From Pachyseris speciosa (lineage: Eukaryota > Cnidaria > Anthozoa > Scleractinia > Pachyseridae): DNA of 64,000 nucleotides. The position numbers were made by a program, and so were the translations under genes. Shown one piece after another: positions 1 to 11,061 of this stretch. How positions within the stretch are numbered: the first letter of the stretch is position 1; each line of letters begins with the position of its first letter. Below the pieces are notes generated by a model. That model did no database searches and had not been told where the DNA came from. It was given only the letters and a program-made list of their open reading frames with translations. The stretch is from contig JAEMWC010000127.1 in NCBI GenBank assembly GCA_016490735.1, positions 556,001 to 620,000 on the forward strand. Direction: 5' to 3'.

Positions 1-44
1 TATTGCTTTAATATGGTCACTGTTGGTACTGTACTGTACTGTAC

Positions 45-355
45 TTTATACCATGCCATAGCAAATACAGCCAATCAGAGTGCAGGAAAGCCGTTGTATA
101 TTCGTCAGTATTTCACCGAAAATTCCCATCGACCAGTGCCATTTAACGGTATCACACCCAACCTTCCCATCGTGCGTTGAGAAAACTTTAGCTGACATTA
201 ATATTTTATTATTTGCAATTTGGTCATGAATTATAATAAATAAAAATTTTGAAAAAGGTTTAAAAACGCCGTCAAGAAACATTCACGTCTGCGCGTATCT
301 CGCATTGATCATGCTGGCCTTGCTAGCCACTGTATTTTCTATGGCATGGTATAAA
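45..355. repeat. MITE-like element, family A, copy 1
   Basis: Terminal inverted repeats: TTTATACCATGCCATAG at the left end and its reverse complement ending at 355. A shorter relative with the same ends lies at 60729-60864. No transposase is encoded, so this is a non-autonomous DNA element. The superfamily is not identifiable because I see no clear target duplication. Confidence 0.75.
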
Positions 356-519
356 ATAGTTACGCAACCCTTTCTCGTGGTATACCGTGGAATATCCCAC
401 TCGTCACTTGTATTTTCTTGGTATACACACTCGCCGAAAGGCTCGTGTGCATACCAAGAAAATACAAGTGACTCGTGGGATATTCCACGGTATACCACTC
501 GAAAGCGTTGCATAACTAG
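356..519. repeat. Long hairpin (foldback element)
   Basis: Almost the whole interval is one inverted repeat. The left arm (ATAGTTACGCAACCC, then TGGTATACCGTGGAATATCC) returns in reverse complement on the right, with a short loop near 435. It abuts family A copy 1. ORFs read through it on both strands are mirror images of each other and are not genes. Confidence 0.8.
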
Positions 520-588
520 TAGCGCAGAACCATTGGTAAGAAAACATGGTAACCCATCTGTTCGAGAAAAATTTGGTTTTGGTCACTG

Positions 589-662
589 AACGTACGTGCC
601 TACGTCCGTACTTATGTCCGCCCGTCCGTCAGCCCGTCCGTCCGCCCGCCCGTCCGTCTGCT
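589..662. repeat. CGTCC-rich low-complexity tract
   Basis: Imperfect short tandem repeats of the type CCGTCCGTCCGCC. Simple-sequence DNA with no coding signal. Confidence 0.7.
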
Positions 663-2255
663 TGGCTAAATGTTTTTCGACGTCTGTGCCTCAACAGCGT
701 TAAGAAATTTTTGCCCTTATCTTATTAACACGTAATCGCAATGAGTCCTCGTAAAAAAGGATTAAAGCCTCAGCTAAACGATCAAACATTTTCATCCAAC
801 ATCGTGTTTGTCAATCATGACGTTGGGTAGCCTGAAATCATGCCCTCTTCCTATATTCTCTACATGTCGCTGCATGAGGAAAGGAGGCATGATACATTTC
901 TTTACAAGATCACATGTAAAAAAGCCAGAATCTGGAGTTTTTTCTGATTGGTCGTAGAACAAAAGAGTCTTTTGAGCCCCATCCTGATTGGTTACTTGAT
1001 TTACACATGTGACTTCCAGTGCACACTCAACACAAGTAAACCGTCATGTCGGCTGCCGAGGCGAATTTTATGCAGCTATAACTTACTCTCTTCAAGAGTT
1101 TATTCACAAATCCTTGAAGGAAGAGCCGATGGAATGCATCCCTAGGATCGTTTGCTTAAAAGAAGACGTTTCAGAAGTGCTTTCCACGGGATTTGGCAAG
1201 AGAGTCATTTAAGCATACTAGTCGTGACTAGATGTTCCGAAGCGATAAAAACAAAAATGCATAGTTCTACTGATTCCAAAACATCTTAAATTGTGGTGAG
1301 TCCCCTGGAATATATATGGAACCAAGGTGTCGGAAATCAAAGGAAGGCGGATTGTGCTGCCGCGATTGAGGAGTCAGTCGGGGTTCATATACAAATCGGA
1401 CTATGTACAACAATTGACGATCATTTTAATTTTCACGGGCTGACTTGTTGCATGACGTGCTGCTGTAGAATCAAAGTTTTATTCCCACACTTTTGATCGC
1501 TTTACGATAAAATAAAGGATTCTGATGTTCCACCGACAGGTTTTTTTTTAATTGAATTCTTTGTTTCTTGACGTTTTCAACAGAGAAAACGCACCAACGG
1601 CTAAGCATTATTAACACTAGACAGAGTGAGTCCACAGAACGATTTTTTTTGCGTATTATCGCTGAAATATTTCGACGTTATTTGGTTGCACGCTTCGTTG
1701 GTTGGGGTGGCTAAATGATCAAACATTTGTTCATAACGCGAAATGTTGGATGAAAATATTTGATCTAGATCAAACATGAAAAGCCATTTAAATGCAATGT
1801 CTAGAGATGTGGCTAAATGGTCACAGAAACATGCTCGTCCAACACGATGTTGGATGAAAGGTTGACCGTTTTTTGTTTGTTTAAATTTGTTTTCGAACAA
1901 ACATAGGCATCGTATATTGTTTGTAATGTTTTGATGTTTTTGCACCGCGGTCAATTCCTGTTGACTGCTCTAAACATAAAATATTGGCGCAAGGAAAACC
2001 ATGTGAAGTTGTTCAATACCAGTAAAAAAAAAAGAGACCTTAAGATTGAAGGTTTTCGGCATTTCCCGCGAACCGCGAACGTCAAGAACTCACGTGACCA
2101 GTGCCTTGCCGTCAGGTTTGCGGTTTGAGGTTCACGTTTGTATGGCTAGTCCACACTCTAGAGGTAAGTGATTTACCGCAAGGTTTTTGGCACCCTAAAA
2201 CATCACAATCCCACGTTTGAGAGGAAGTACTACTTTTTAGAACTCTTTCACTTAT
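663..2255. other. No gene recognised
   Basis: Only short, compositionally ordinary ORFs, none with a recognisable domain or a convincing splice context. Motifs such as GTTGGATGAAAG and CATCCAACATCGTG recur (about 795 and 1730-1860), which hints at old repeat debris. Confidence 0.5.
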
Positions 2256-3468
2256 TAGCCCGGAGTATCCAATCGATGGAAACCGATGATCGGAAATCCA
2301 ATCGATATCAATCGATAAAATTAGTTAATTTGTATCGATTGGTATCGGCCAATCGATGATCGATAACCGTTCATCGATTGCTATCGATTGGCTCAGCAAC
2401 CTCGAATAGACGTCACGCACGCCACCTGTCCGATCATCCGCCATTTTTAGGAAGTCCTGGGGACGAAATTGGTAAAACAAATTCAGACCAGTCTTCTCAA
2501 CGCAAAGAATATGCCCCGTTGCACGTGTACTCCAATTACCCACTTGGCCGTCATTGCCTTTCCGTGTCATAATGTCTATGCAAGACGTCCGGGTAGAGGC
2601 TTTACTGAATATAAGGTGCATCGTCAAAGGCTATCATCTTTGCCGTTTTGAGGTGGACGTCGGTGAAGGGTTCACTGCAAACAAGAAGAGGGGAGAACGC
2701 GGAAACGCGTTTAAAGTTGTGAATCATCGTGGACAACTCGGCCACCTACAGTCCGAGCTTATGTTTCAGAACATACCCCAAAATCGAGCAGGAAGACACC
2801 AGAACTAAAATGGCCCATCGCTTACTACTATGATGAAAAAAAGGAACGTCTTTCTTATCTTTTGCTTTAAATTTTATTTCTTTTAGACACAATGGCGCCT
2901 TGTATATATGTGATCTTTGTTTTAAGCACGATTATGTTCGTTATTATAGGGATAGGTATTGCTGCTTTATTCATTATTTTACAACAACTCATGCTGCTGT
3001 TGTTGGCAATTTCATTGTTTGCAAAAGTGCAACTTCTGTTATCAGAATTTTTCTGTGAAGGCACGATGCAACCACTTTCCGGTTTTTTGAAGTCTATAGA
3101 TTGGCCCATGGAACAAACTTTTAATTTGTAAAAAAAAAAATCCCGGATTCCTGTGACGGGGCGTTAACATTAAAGAGGAAGAAGAGAGTATTGTTCTCCT
3201 GTTAACATTAAAATGAAATGTGTTTACAATTACTGCGTACAAAGTAGTGTTTTTTATGCGTCGATTCCGGTTCCGTCAATCTGCAACCAATCGATACCAA
3301 TTTATCTATCGATTGGTATTGATAATCGATACCAATCGATAACCACACGAATCTTCGCCATCGATTGGTCATCGATTATCAATATCAATCGATTAATTGA
3401 TATCAATTGGTACGATTGATATCGATTGTCATCGATTATCGATTTCATCGATTGGATACCCCGGGCTA
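2256..3468. mobile_element. 1.2 kb TIR element with subterminal ATCGAT clusters
   Basis: The left end reads TAGCCCGGAGTATCCAATCG and the right end is its reverse complement with one mismatch (GGGGTATCC in place of GGAGTATCC). Just inside both ends are dense clusters of ATCGAT/AATCGAT words (2268-2395 and 3275-3455), as expected of subterminal transposase-binding repeats. The interior has no recognisable transposase. A 79-aa hydrophobic ORF (2892-3131, plus) lies inside with no known relatives that I can name. Non-autonomous DNA transposon, superfamily unassigned. Confidence 0.75.
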
Positions 3469-3603
3469 TTAATTATCGAATTCTTATTCATAGAAACGCA
3501 ATTTTTAAGACGATTTCTCAGCTAAAATAGAAGTGAACGAATGAATGAAACAAACATGGCGGCCGGCTATTTGTTACCCGCGAATCTTAAGTCCCGAATA
3601 CGG

Positions 3604-3778
3604 GCGGACAGCTAACGTGAAACCGCTAACCGCAAACCGCCGTTTGCCGTTTGCGGTAAGATGGCCAAACCTCGATCTTAAGGTCTCTATTGGCAGACAG
3701 CTAACGTGAAACCACTAAGCGCAAACCGCGGTTTGCCGTTTGCGGTTAGATGGCCACACCTCGATCTTAGGTCTCTAT
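3604..3778. repeat. Tandem duplication, two ~89-bp units
   Basis: The motif CAGCTAACGTGAAACC begins the shared part of both units, about 89 bp apart. Each unit contains a palindromic core (CGCAAACCGC...GTTTGC) and ends in a near-identical TCGATCTTA(A)GGTCTCTAT. Confidence 0.75.
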
Positions 3779-3823
3779 AATCGTGGAGCTCCGCTTTTAG
3801 GCTTGGCTAAATCTATATATTAT

Positions 3824-4152
3824 GTACTGTACTGCGCTGTGCTGTGCTGTGCTGTGCTGTAATGTACTGTGCTGTGCTGTGCTGTGCTGTGCTGTGCTTT
3901 GCTGTACTGTACTGTACTGTACTGTACTGTACTGTACTGTCCTGTGTTGTGCTGTGCTGTGCTGTGCTGTGCTGTACTGAACTGTGCTGTGCTTTACTGT
4001 GCTATGCTGTGCTGTACGGTACTGTACTGTGCTGTGCTGTGCTGTGCTGTGCCGTGCCGTGCCGTGCCGTGCCGTACCGTACCGTACCGTACCGTACTGT
4101 GCTGTGCTGTGCTGTGCTGTGCTGTGCTGTACTGTACTGTGCTGTGCTGTAC
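3824..4152. repeat. CTGTG/CTGTA pentanucleotide satellite
   Basis: About 330 bp of 5-bp units: CTGTG, CTGTA and, near 4050-4095, CCGTG/CCGTA. Because 5 is coprime with 3, long ORFs rich in AVLCC or STAQH appear in several frames on both strands. They are artefacts of the repeat. Confidence 0.95.
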
Positions 4153-5131
4153 TTCTTTTTAAAAGATATAAAATGCTTAAGATTGTATAATTCACAAGAA
4201 CCCGAATGATAAATAAGGACACCCTCCATGATCCCTATGATGTTACTGTTCATTCCTTAATTACACTGGCGGGCGACATTGTTGAACGGATCGGTCACTA
4301 GGTTATTCTAAGGAAATCAGTTGGCTCGTTCTCGGTTTCTATAGATCTTGGTAGTTCGCCTGAGAGAACAAAAACCCCGAGCTATCCGTTTAATTGTTTA
4401 ATAGCAGCGTTACAAAGCGTTCCTGTGACAGACAACTAGTGGCGATTTCGCCATCGCACCCCATTAGAAAATATTTTACTTCCTGTAAATACTGAAATAT
4501 TTTTCTATCTATCCCTTCTTTCTTTTGCAAATAACTCAACAAATTGCAGTTTATATGTCACGCGCAAGAATTCAATTGGACCGGTGAGTGCCGGGGGCTG
4601 TCAACCAAACGATTGATTTCAACAGAAGAAGAATTCCTCCAACAACTAGAACACAGCGAGGGATTTCATTCTCCGTTAATTTCTCATTTTTGTACAAAAT
4701 TCTACAGTTTCAAAGCTCTGTTTCGCAACCAGGCCAATCAGACTGAGTAGCAACGTAGATTGTGGTGATTGTTAGTGTTCTTGTTCTTTATTCAATCAAA
4801 AAAATCAAAGGACAAATTACCCAACCCGCGTATAGCATCAGCTAATCTTGGTGGGTATTAGTAAGAAATAAACATTAAATATTATAAGCTAAAAGATTAC
4901 ATTACTACTACAATATTACTATATTATAAGATATGCATTAGATTACTACATTATAAGCTAGAAGATACAGTTATCATTAAGTTACAAGTTAAAAACAGTA
5001 AAGTTAAATTAAACAACACACAATAATCAAGTACAAGCAAAGCAAACTGGAAAGTAGAGAAATATGATATGCATATCACCTGCAACATCGATAGCGTTTT
5101 AGCAAATTGACTTTTTCTTCAATTACTTTAG
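4153..5131. other. Upstream region of the ESG-repeat gene
   Basis: No complete gene seen. A possible 34-nt upstream exon at 4550-4583 (acceptor TTGCAG, donor CCG|GTGAGT) would leave phase 1, which fits the acceptor at 5131. This is speculative. No signal-peptide exon could be identified with confidence. Confidence 0.3.
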
Positions 5132-5610
5132 GTGATGAAACAGCAGTTTCTGAAGATTCAGGAGAATCCGTTAATTCGGGGGAATCCGGTGAATCGGGGG
5201 AATCCGGTGATTCGGGAGAATCTGGTGAATCTGGGGAATCCGGTGATTATGGTGAATCGGGAGATTCAGGAGACTCCGGTGATTCGGGGGATTCAGGCGA
5301 TGGCCGCGACATGAGACGAAGAAGCTTATTGGATTCCAAAGATTCTGACTCTGGAGAATCGGGTGAGTCAGGAGAATCAGGAATTTCAGATGACTCTGGA
5401 GATAGCCAAGACGCTGGCTACGGAATGGAAGTTACAAAACGAAGCCTTGTTGAATCCGAAGAGTCTGGCGAATCAGGGGAATACGAGGAATCTGGGGCAT
5501 CAGGGGAGTCGGGTGAATCCGGAGAGTCCGGGGAATCAGGAGAATCCGGGAATTCAGGGGAATCTGAGGAATCTGGAGAGTCTGGCGAATCGGGAGATCA
5601 GAACTTCTAG
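5132..5610 (+). CDS. Acidic ESG/DSG-repeat secreted-type protein, last exon
   Basis: Seen: an acceptor (CTTTAG) at 5131, then a phase-1 open frame of about 158 residues beginning DETAVSEDSGES and ending SGDQNF-stop. It is almost entirely ESG, DSG and DYG triplets, so very acidic and serine-rich, with no cysteines. Two basic sites, MRRR (5311-5322) and VTKR (to 5442), are each followed by a matching start, SLLDS and SLVES. They divide the chain into three acidic segments, as in a precursor cleaved by a furin-like protease. Inference: a secreted acidic, phosphorylatable protein, plausibly extracellular or skeletal matrix given the SAP-like gene 5.5 kb away. The first exon(s), which should carry the signal peptide, were not found. 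The family is not recognised by name. A fast-evolving minisatellite ORF is the alternative, but the acceptor, the regular processing sites and a downstream AATAAA argue for a gene. Confidence 0.6.
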
Positions 5611-5962
5611 GGATGAATTAATGAAGGAATAACCCAAAGCTGCAAAGGACGACTGAATTGGGGAGAAATGCTTCACCGAATGCGAAATCACATTAACACT
5701 GAAAATAATTCAATTTAAAGTGAGGCTACAATATTTTTATACGAAGTTTACAAAATTTACAAGCCAATGAAAACAAACATACTAGAAAGATTTGCTTTCA
5801 AGAAGCTTCGCTTTTGAAGGGGCACTGAAATTCAGGACATTTCAAATATTTTTGCATCAATTGACGTACCAGGTCAGTCATGCTTCGACACAAGTTTTTG
5901 TGCTGGGTCGTATTGGAATTTTTGGACGGCTTTTGACGTCTTTTTCCCTGTTAAGTAAAGTC

Positions 5963-5968
5963 AATAAA
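5963..5968 (+). promoter_or_regulatory. Candidate polyadenylation signal AATAAA
   Basis: AATAAA about 350 bases after the stop codon of the ESG-repeat exon. It is the first canonical hexamer I see downstream on that strand. Use is inferred. Confidence 0.35.
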
Positions 5969-7395
5969 GCGTCAACTTGGTAAATAATGCACATTTCAAA
6001 TGTCCGTCACGCTGAGCTCATGGGCTCCTTTTCAGATCTACTATATGCATCGGCTTTTCGACTGAAATGATAAACTTTCTGTAGTCGACAGTTTTGTTAT
6101 CAAGTTGGACTCTCCTTTACGAAACCTATCCTGTCCACCAAATCTTTTACTCTGTAAACTGTACTTGCTTTAAGGCGGCTCACACCGGTTTCCAGCACTA
6201 TTCCAGCGATTGTACTTTAATGGATCATCACTACCAATCTTTATTCGTTATTACCTTTATAGCGGTATCAACGAAATGCCCTATCAAAGGTGAACAAGAT
6301 ATGAAACGTTTTTCGACCTAACAGGTTACCATAGTAACACTTTAACCTCTCAAAAAACAACCCTACCTTAGTTTTAGCTTTAACTCTTTGTCTTCTGGCT
6401 TACCAAATATCGTTCCTGTGGGAACGATGTCTTTGAAAACCTACAACTGTCCCAAATCCCGGAGTATGGTTGAAATGAACCACTGTCGTTGCCATAAGGT
6501 CACTTTTGTAGACTTCATCACCCTGGAAACTGACCTAAACTCCCAATTTTCATTTAATATGACTGTTTATTCTCTTGCAAAACCAAAATCGCCTTCGGAC
6601 AACAGCAAAATTCACGCAACTTTGTCTTGAAGTTTTGAAAACAAAAATTCCTATTGAGGTTAAAAGTTTACATTGGCGGCAACTGAACTTCGACTCCAGT
6701 TCTTGCAATCTGTTCCACATTTTCCTGCTCACTTCTTTAGCGCGACCCCGATAACGCTATTTGATTTCACTTACTCTCACTGGTCTGTCATGTTCGCGTT
6801 TGTGACCCAAAGGAATTCTGGGAATTTCTTGGATAACGGGCGCATCACAGTCCGCCAATTTTCATTTCAGATATTTATTTAGAACCGTGTCGAGCCACCC
6901 GGTCCTGCTGGCAAAATATTTCACCGATTGCGTTATTTACAAGTCAAAAGTCGCCAAAATTGCCATGCCAGGTCCCGGAATCCACTCACAAAACGACTAA
7001 AGACACATCTTCACTCCGTGGATTGCCATCACTCGCTCGAATACTTTGAGCGGCCCACTTCGTGTGAAGTTGCTTCTCACCTCTGTTTTCTTTCAAAGGA
7101 TTGCCTCTGCCTATCAACCCAGCTTTATGATGCCCGGCAGGGGGCTTCTGAAGTGGAAAATGGCTCGAAAAACACACTTATAAATCAAATAAGCAACGAA
7201 TTGTAGCTGCAGTGTTCGTTTAGAAATAAACGACAACTAGCGTGACAAGCGTGACAACAAAGATAGAGCCTTCGGTGTTATGGACCAGCGAAATCGCCGT
7301 GGTAACCCCTTATATGGAGTAGCCAGGTCGATTTGACCTCCTACCCTCCGAAAATTGCAAAAAAAGGCGACCAAATCGACCGGTAGAGAAAGAGT
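5969..7395. other. No gene recognised
   Basis: Short unrelated ORFs only. A small perfect hairpin (ATCGTTCC...GGAACGAT) lies at 6409-6428. No domain, splice structure or repeat pair identified. Confidence 0.5.
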
Positions 7396-7671
7396 TAAGC
7401 AAAAATAGCTCAAAAACGAGCCCGGTGACCCCCATTTTTATTGTTAGGGAGTAACTTACTAGCATAATGAAATACAACTTTTTGCAAAATTTAAAAAATG
7501 TAGGAGTAGATTCAGAGCCACCTTAAATTTTCGAAACTTGAAGGTGGCTCCTATTCTCTCTACAATTTTTTTAAAACTTTGCAAAGTGTTAGATCTCGAC
7601 ACTTTTATTACATATCAGGAAGATAAAATGGGGGCCACTGAGCTAGTTATAGAGTTGTTTTCGCTTAAAGT
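7396..7671. repeat. Foldback MITE-like element
   Basis: The arms fold on a centre near 7537, where GAGCCACCTT and AAGGTGGCTC pair. Pairing extends outwards through TTTGCAAAA/TTTGCAAAG to the words GGTGACCCCCAT and ATGGGGGCCACT. The GGGGTCACC-type words recur in the tandem repeats at 21.2-22.5 kb, suggesting a shared family. Confidence 0.65.
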
Positions 7672-8683
7672 TAAAATTGGGGGTGTTTCTAACAGACTAT
7701 AGTGTTGCAATGGAACCTATTGAGTGGAAAAAATTTCCATCACTTGTTTACCAATGATTGGGCATTTGTTTAATACCATTATAAAGGTAACAGCGTATGT
7801 ACCATTTTGATACCACTATAAAGGTAACAGCAGTTATAAAGACTGGATAGGCACTATGATTATGATTATGTAGTGATGATCCATCTAAGTAAAAGTGCTG
7901 GAAACTGGCGTGAGCCACCTTAAGAAAGGTGAATTTGCAAAATCAGCATACTCAGAACAACTACACTTCGAAACACAGTATAAGGTGAGGACCCTAAACG
8001 TCAGTTTCAAGCCTGGACATCTTGACATGCCCTACTTACCAGCGTACATTCCTATAAGTAACGCAGAGTTACTATTGAGAACAATATTTTCTTGTTAATA
8101 CTTCTGTCAAACGCAGAAAACAAAACGTTAACTGTTAAAAGGCTGGTGTAAGGTAAAAACGCTCTTTTGTTGTGGTAGTGCCAGCCGAACAGTCCGTTTG
8201 ACATGTTTGACCACTATAATGGTCGGTGAATCCTGAGCGATAACAATTCCGTTTTTAAGCATCCGTTCTTCATGAAAATGTTGGTTATTATTCATCGTTG
8301 TAGCTTTCACGATGACGTAAATCACGAGGGAAAACAGGATTAGTCGCGACGTTTTGATTGCCTGCTGGTAGTCGTCATCAGGCGATGAGGTTGATTGGTT
8401 AAGAGTCACCATTTGTGTCATGGTGGTTGGCCGTGATTGGACCGTTTCGATTCTTCATTCAGTCGAGCAACTGTTCCCTTTGAGGTCCGTTACTGCGCTA
8501 ATCCCCTGTTGTGTTTGTTGATCATAAGCATCCATGCTTTTGTTCCCTCTTCGGTCCTCTTTAATAAATGAGATTATCGCATTTACTACCCGTTTGGTGA
8601 AATTTCCTCTTCTGAACTCTTTCAGTGGAATACGCCTATTGTTTCGTATTATTCTCGGCGATTGTTTGAGCCCCACACTCTCC
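7672..8683. other. No gene recognised; possible retroelement debris
   Basis: The stretch 8340-8380, containing CTGCTGGTAGTCGTCATCAG, resembles the 3' flank of Penelope-like elements in this window in style, but no RT or endonuclease motif is readable. Otherwise unassigned. Confidence 0.3.
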
Positions 8684-8719
<36 letters not shown>

Positions 8720-8723
8720 TGAT

Positions 8724-8755
<32 letters not shown>
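8684..8755. repeat. AAT/GAT trinucleotide microsatellite
   Basis: Uninterrupted (AAT)n passing into (GAT)n with one slip at GATATGATG. Confidence 0.95.
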
Positions 8756-8756
<1 letters not shown>

Positions 8757-8765
8757 TTAAAATTG

Positions 8766-8870
8766 TGCAAATAAATGCAATATTAACCCTTTAACCCCAA
8801 AATTTCGCAATTATTTCGCAATTATGCAAATAAATGCAATATTAACCCTTTAACACCCAAAATTTCGACT
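8766..8870. repeat. 59-bp tandem duplication
   Basis: TGCAAATAAATGCAATATTA followed by ACCCTTTAAC occurs at 8766 and again at 8825 with only small differences. Confidence 0.85.
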
Positions 8871-8904
8871 CTTTCGGCAATTTTCTCAATGCAAATAATT
8901 GAAA

Positions 8905-9112
8905 AGGATCTAGATGTCGTATATGAAGGTCTCCCATGAAGCGTTTGCTGCTCTGGAATACCGAGGACTCACGTTTTATTGTGACATCACCAATTTGAAC
9001 CGTTGTTGTTTTGCTCGCGACCGTAACAAGTTGTAATCTGTAAGTACTCGGTTTATAAGTGTGTTTTCGAGCCATTATTCACTGCAGAAGCTCCCAGGCT
9101 GGCATCATTAAG
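8905..9112. repeat. Dispersed repeat, copy 1
   Basis: About 200 bp alignable by eye with 25288-25489. Shared blocks include TATATGAAGGTCTCCC, GACCGTAACAAGTT, GGTTTATAAGTGTGTTTTC and CACTGCAGAAGCTCCCAGG. No coding capacity. Unclassified interspersed repeat. Confidence 0.8.
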
Positions 9113-10114
9113 CAGGAATGGAGAGTAGAGGCAAACCTCTGAACGAATCCAGAGGTGAGAGATAATTTCACAACAACTGGGACGCCAAAAGTGGTCGTGT
9201 CGAGTCATGGCAGCTCAAAAGTGAACTTCGTCTCTCTAGCCGTTCTGTGATGGATTCTTGGACCTAGCAAGGTAATTTTGGCGAGATTTAACTTGCAAAG
9301 AACACAACGCGTTGGCTCGAATCAAATGGCTGATGCTCGACTCGCTGTAGGCGTGAGAGGCAAAATTGCAGATAAATGCTTAGTCGTGAGATCAAGGTTT
9401 GTTCTCATTAGGGTATTTTGTTTTCCAAAGGAGATTTTGAATTAAAGAATTGAAAGCAAAGATGTGTGTTTTTTAGCTTTGCTCCAGGGCGCATAAAACG
9501 GGCATTTTTGGTTTTGCTTGAAGACAAATAATGATATGGAACGGGAAAGGAAGGTTCAGTATTCCCAGTGCATTGGCTCTTAAAGCCTAAAATAGTTATT
9601 ACCGGTTGACGCTAAACAGACCATCATAATCAGGTCTAAATTTGAGAGTGTGGGCAATCTTGAAAGCGGTAGGCCTGTCTAATGGCCGATATATCGGCCA
9701 TCAGGCTACAAAGGGTTAATAGAGTGGAAGTTGTCAGTCGAAAAAGAGTCATAAAAAAGTTCTACTTTCTTTTTGATAATTGACGGGGTTTATACAGTGT
9801 ATTCTGGTGAAAAGAAGAAAGAAAACGAAGCCAATTTAAAGGTAACACCAGTTATTCAGTTAGAATGGAATATTTTTATAATTGCCCTACGAAGAAAATC
9901 GACGTTGCCATGACAACAATGAAAAAACCTCGAAATCAGTTCGTGGCAAATTTCGTTTGTTCACTGCTTTCATTCGGGTGAGGCATACCAAAGTAACTGC
10001 TGAAACAGCATTTCAAAGTTTGGGATTTGTCTAATAACATTGAATGGCGAAGCACAAACCTTGACCTGAGCGAAAATGATTCGGTTGAAATATTTCCAAA
10101 AGCCCGGTGCCTTG
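9113..10114. other. No gene recognised
   Basis: Nothing assignable apart from a perfect 20-bp palindrome, ATGGCCGATATATCGGCCAT, at 9682-9701, which could be a hairpin or a dyad binding site. Confidence 0.5.
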
Positions 10115-10616
10115 CAACCTCGAACCCAGGCTCTCTTTCTCTTTTCCTCCTTTGTCGTCGAGAGAGAGACCCCAATCTCGAACCCAGAGTCCTCAGGCTC
10201 TTTGGCCAGCGGTCAGTCGCCAGGAGAGACTCTGGGATAATGGAAAAAAATCAAACTTTTTGATTGGCTGGCCCGTAACGGCTACCATTGTATTACCCCA
10301 GATTTTCTGGGAAAATGGCGGTCCATTGTCCCAGAGTTTCTCCGGGCGTCCACCCGCTGACCAAACAGCCCGAGGACTCTGGGTACGAGATTGGAGAGAC
10401 CTTGGTTGGACCTGATCACGTGACTAGTAAAAACAGCAATACCGCAGGGAGGGTGGGTCAATTGTCACAGTAATAGTTTCTTGACTTTGCCACTCCTCGC
10501 TACTATCAAATTTTTTTACCACCCAGATTTTGGGTGGTCACGTGATCAGGTCCAACCAGGGTCTTTCTCTCGACGACATGGGAGGAAAAGAGAAAGAGAG
10601 CCTGGGTTCGAGGTTG
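10115..10616. mobile_element. MITE with ~55-bp inverted ends, outer element
   Basis: The left end begins AACCTCGAACCCAGGCTCTC and the right end is its close reverse complement. The repeat continues inward through TCGTCGAGAGA and, after the nested element, through GGTTGGACCTGATCACGTGA and its mirror image. About 500 bp, no ORF of interest, and interrupted by the element at 10172-10394. Confidence 0.85.
10172..10394. mobile_element. Nested 223-bp MITE with target duplication
   Basis: Ends CCAATCTCGAACCCAGAGTC and (reverse complement) GACTCTGGGTACGAGATTGG. The 7-bp word AGAGACC is present immediately on both sides (10165-10171 and 10395-10401), consistent with a target-site duplication made on insertion into the outer MITE. 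The 7-bp read could be an eroded 8-bp hAT-type duplication. Confidence 0.8.
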
Positions 10617-10939
10617 GGTGCCGTGAGGTTATGTGACGCCACTAAAATTTTGTACATTTCTTCTTTTGCGATCTTGAGAATGTATTTTTTTCTTTGAAAT
10701 CGTTGCTTACTTGAAATTTTTGAATTGATGTGCTTTCATAAAACGTTTAACCGCTCTTTGATGGATGTTTTTAAAATTTGAACTTGAACTTAAAAGGCTT
10801 GTTCTTGAGTTTTTGGTCTTTCAAGCGGTATTTGGTGAGATGAATTGATCAGGATTTCAGCGAGTTGAAAAAATTAAAAACCTTACAACATAAAGGAGAG
10901 ACGCCCATGTGTTCTCAGGTGAGAATATACTATAGATTC

Positions 10940-10945
10940 TTTATT
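10940..10945 (-). promoter_or_regulatory. Candidate polyadenylation signal for the SAP-like gene
   Basis: TTTATT on the plus strand reads AATAAA on the minus strand, about 117 bases after the stop codon at 11062. Confidence 0.5.
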
Positions 10946-11061
10946 GAATTGTTTTATGCTATAGGCATTTTGTAAGATTCTATTTTCCACGTGGAAAAGT
11001 TGTTATCATATACATACATGTGCAATACAATAGGTCTTTGTCGTTGAGTAAGCATTAGTAT

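Noticed and set aside
2892..3131. 79-aa hydrophobic protein
   Set aside because: Lies wholly inside the ATCGAT transposon, with no homologue I recognise and no evidence of expression; kept only as an observation.
3797..4253. Overlapping ORFs of 97-141 codons on both strands
   Set aside because: Products of the CTGTG/CTGTA 5-bp repeat, which stays open in several frames; composition is purely repeat-driven.
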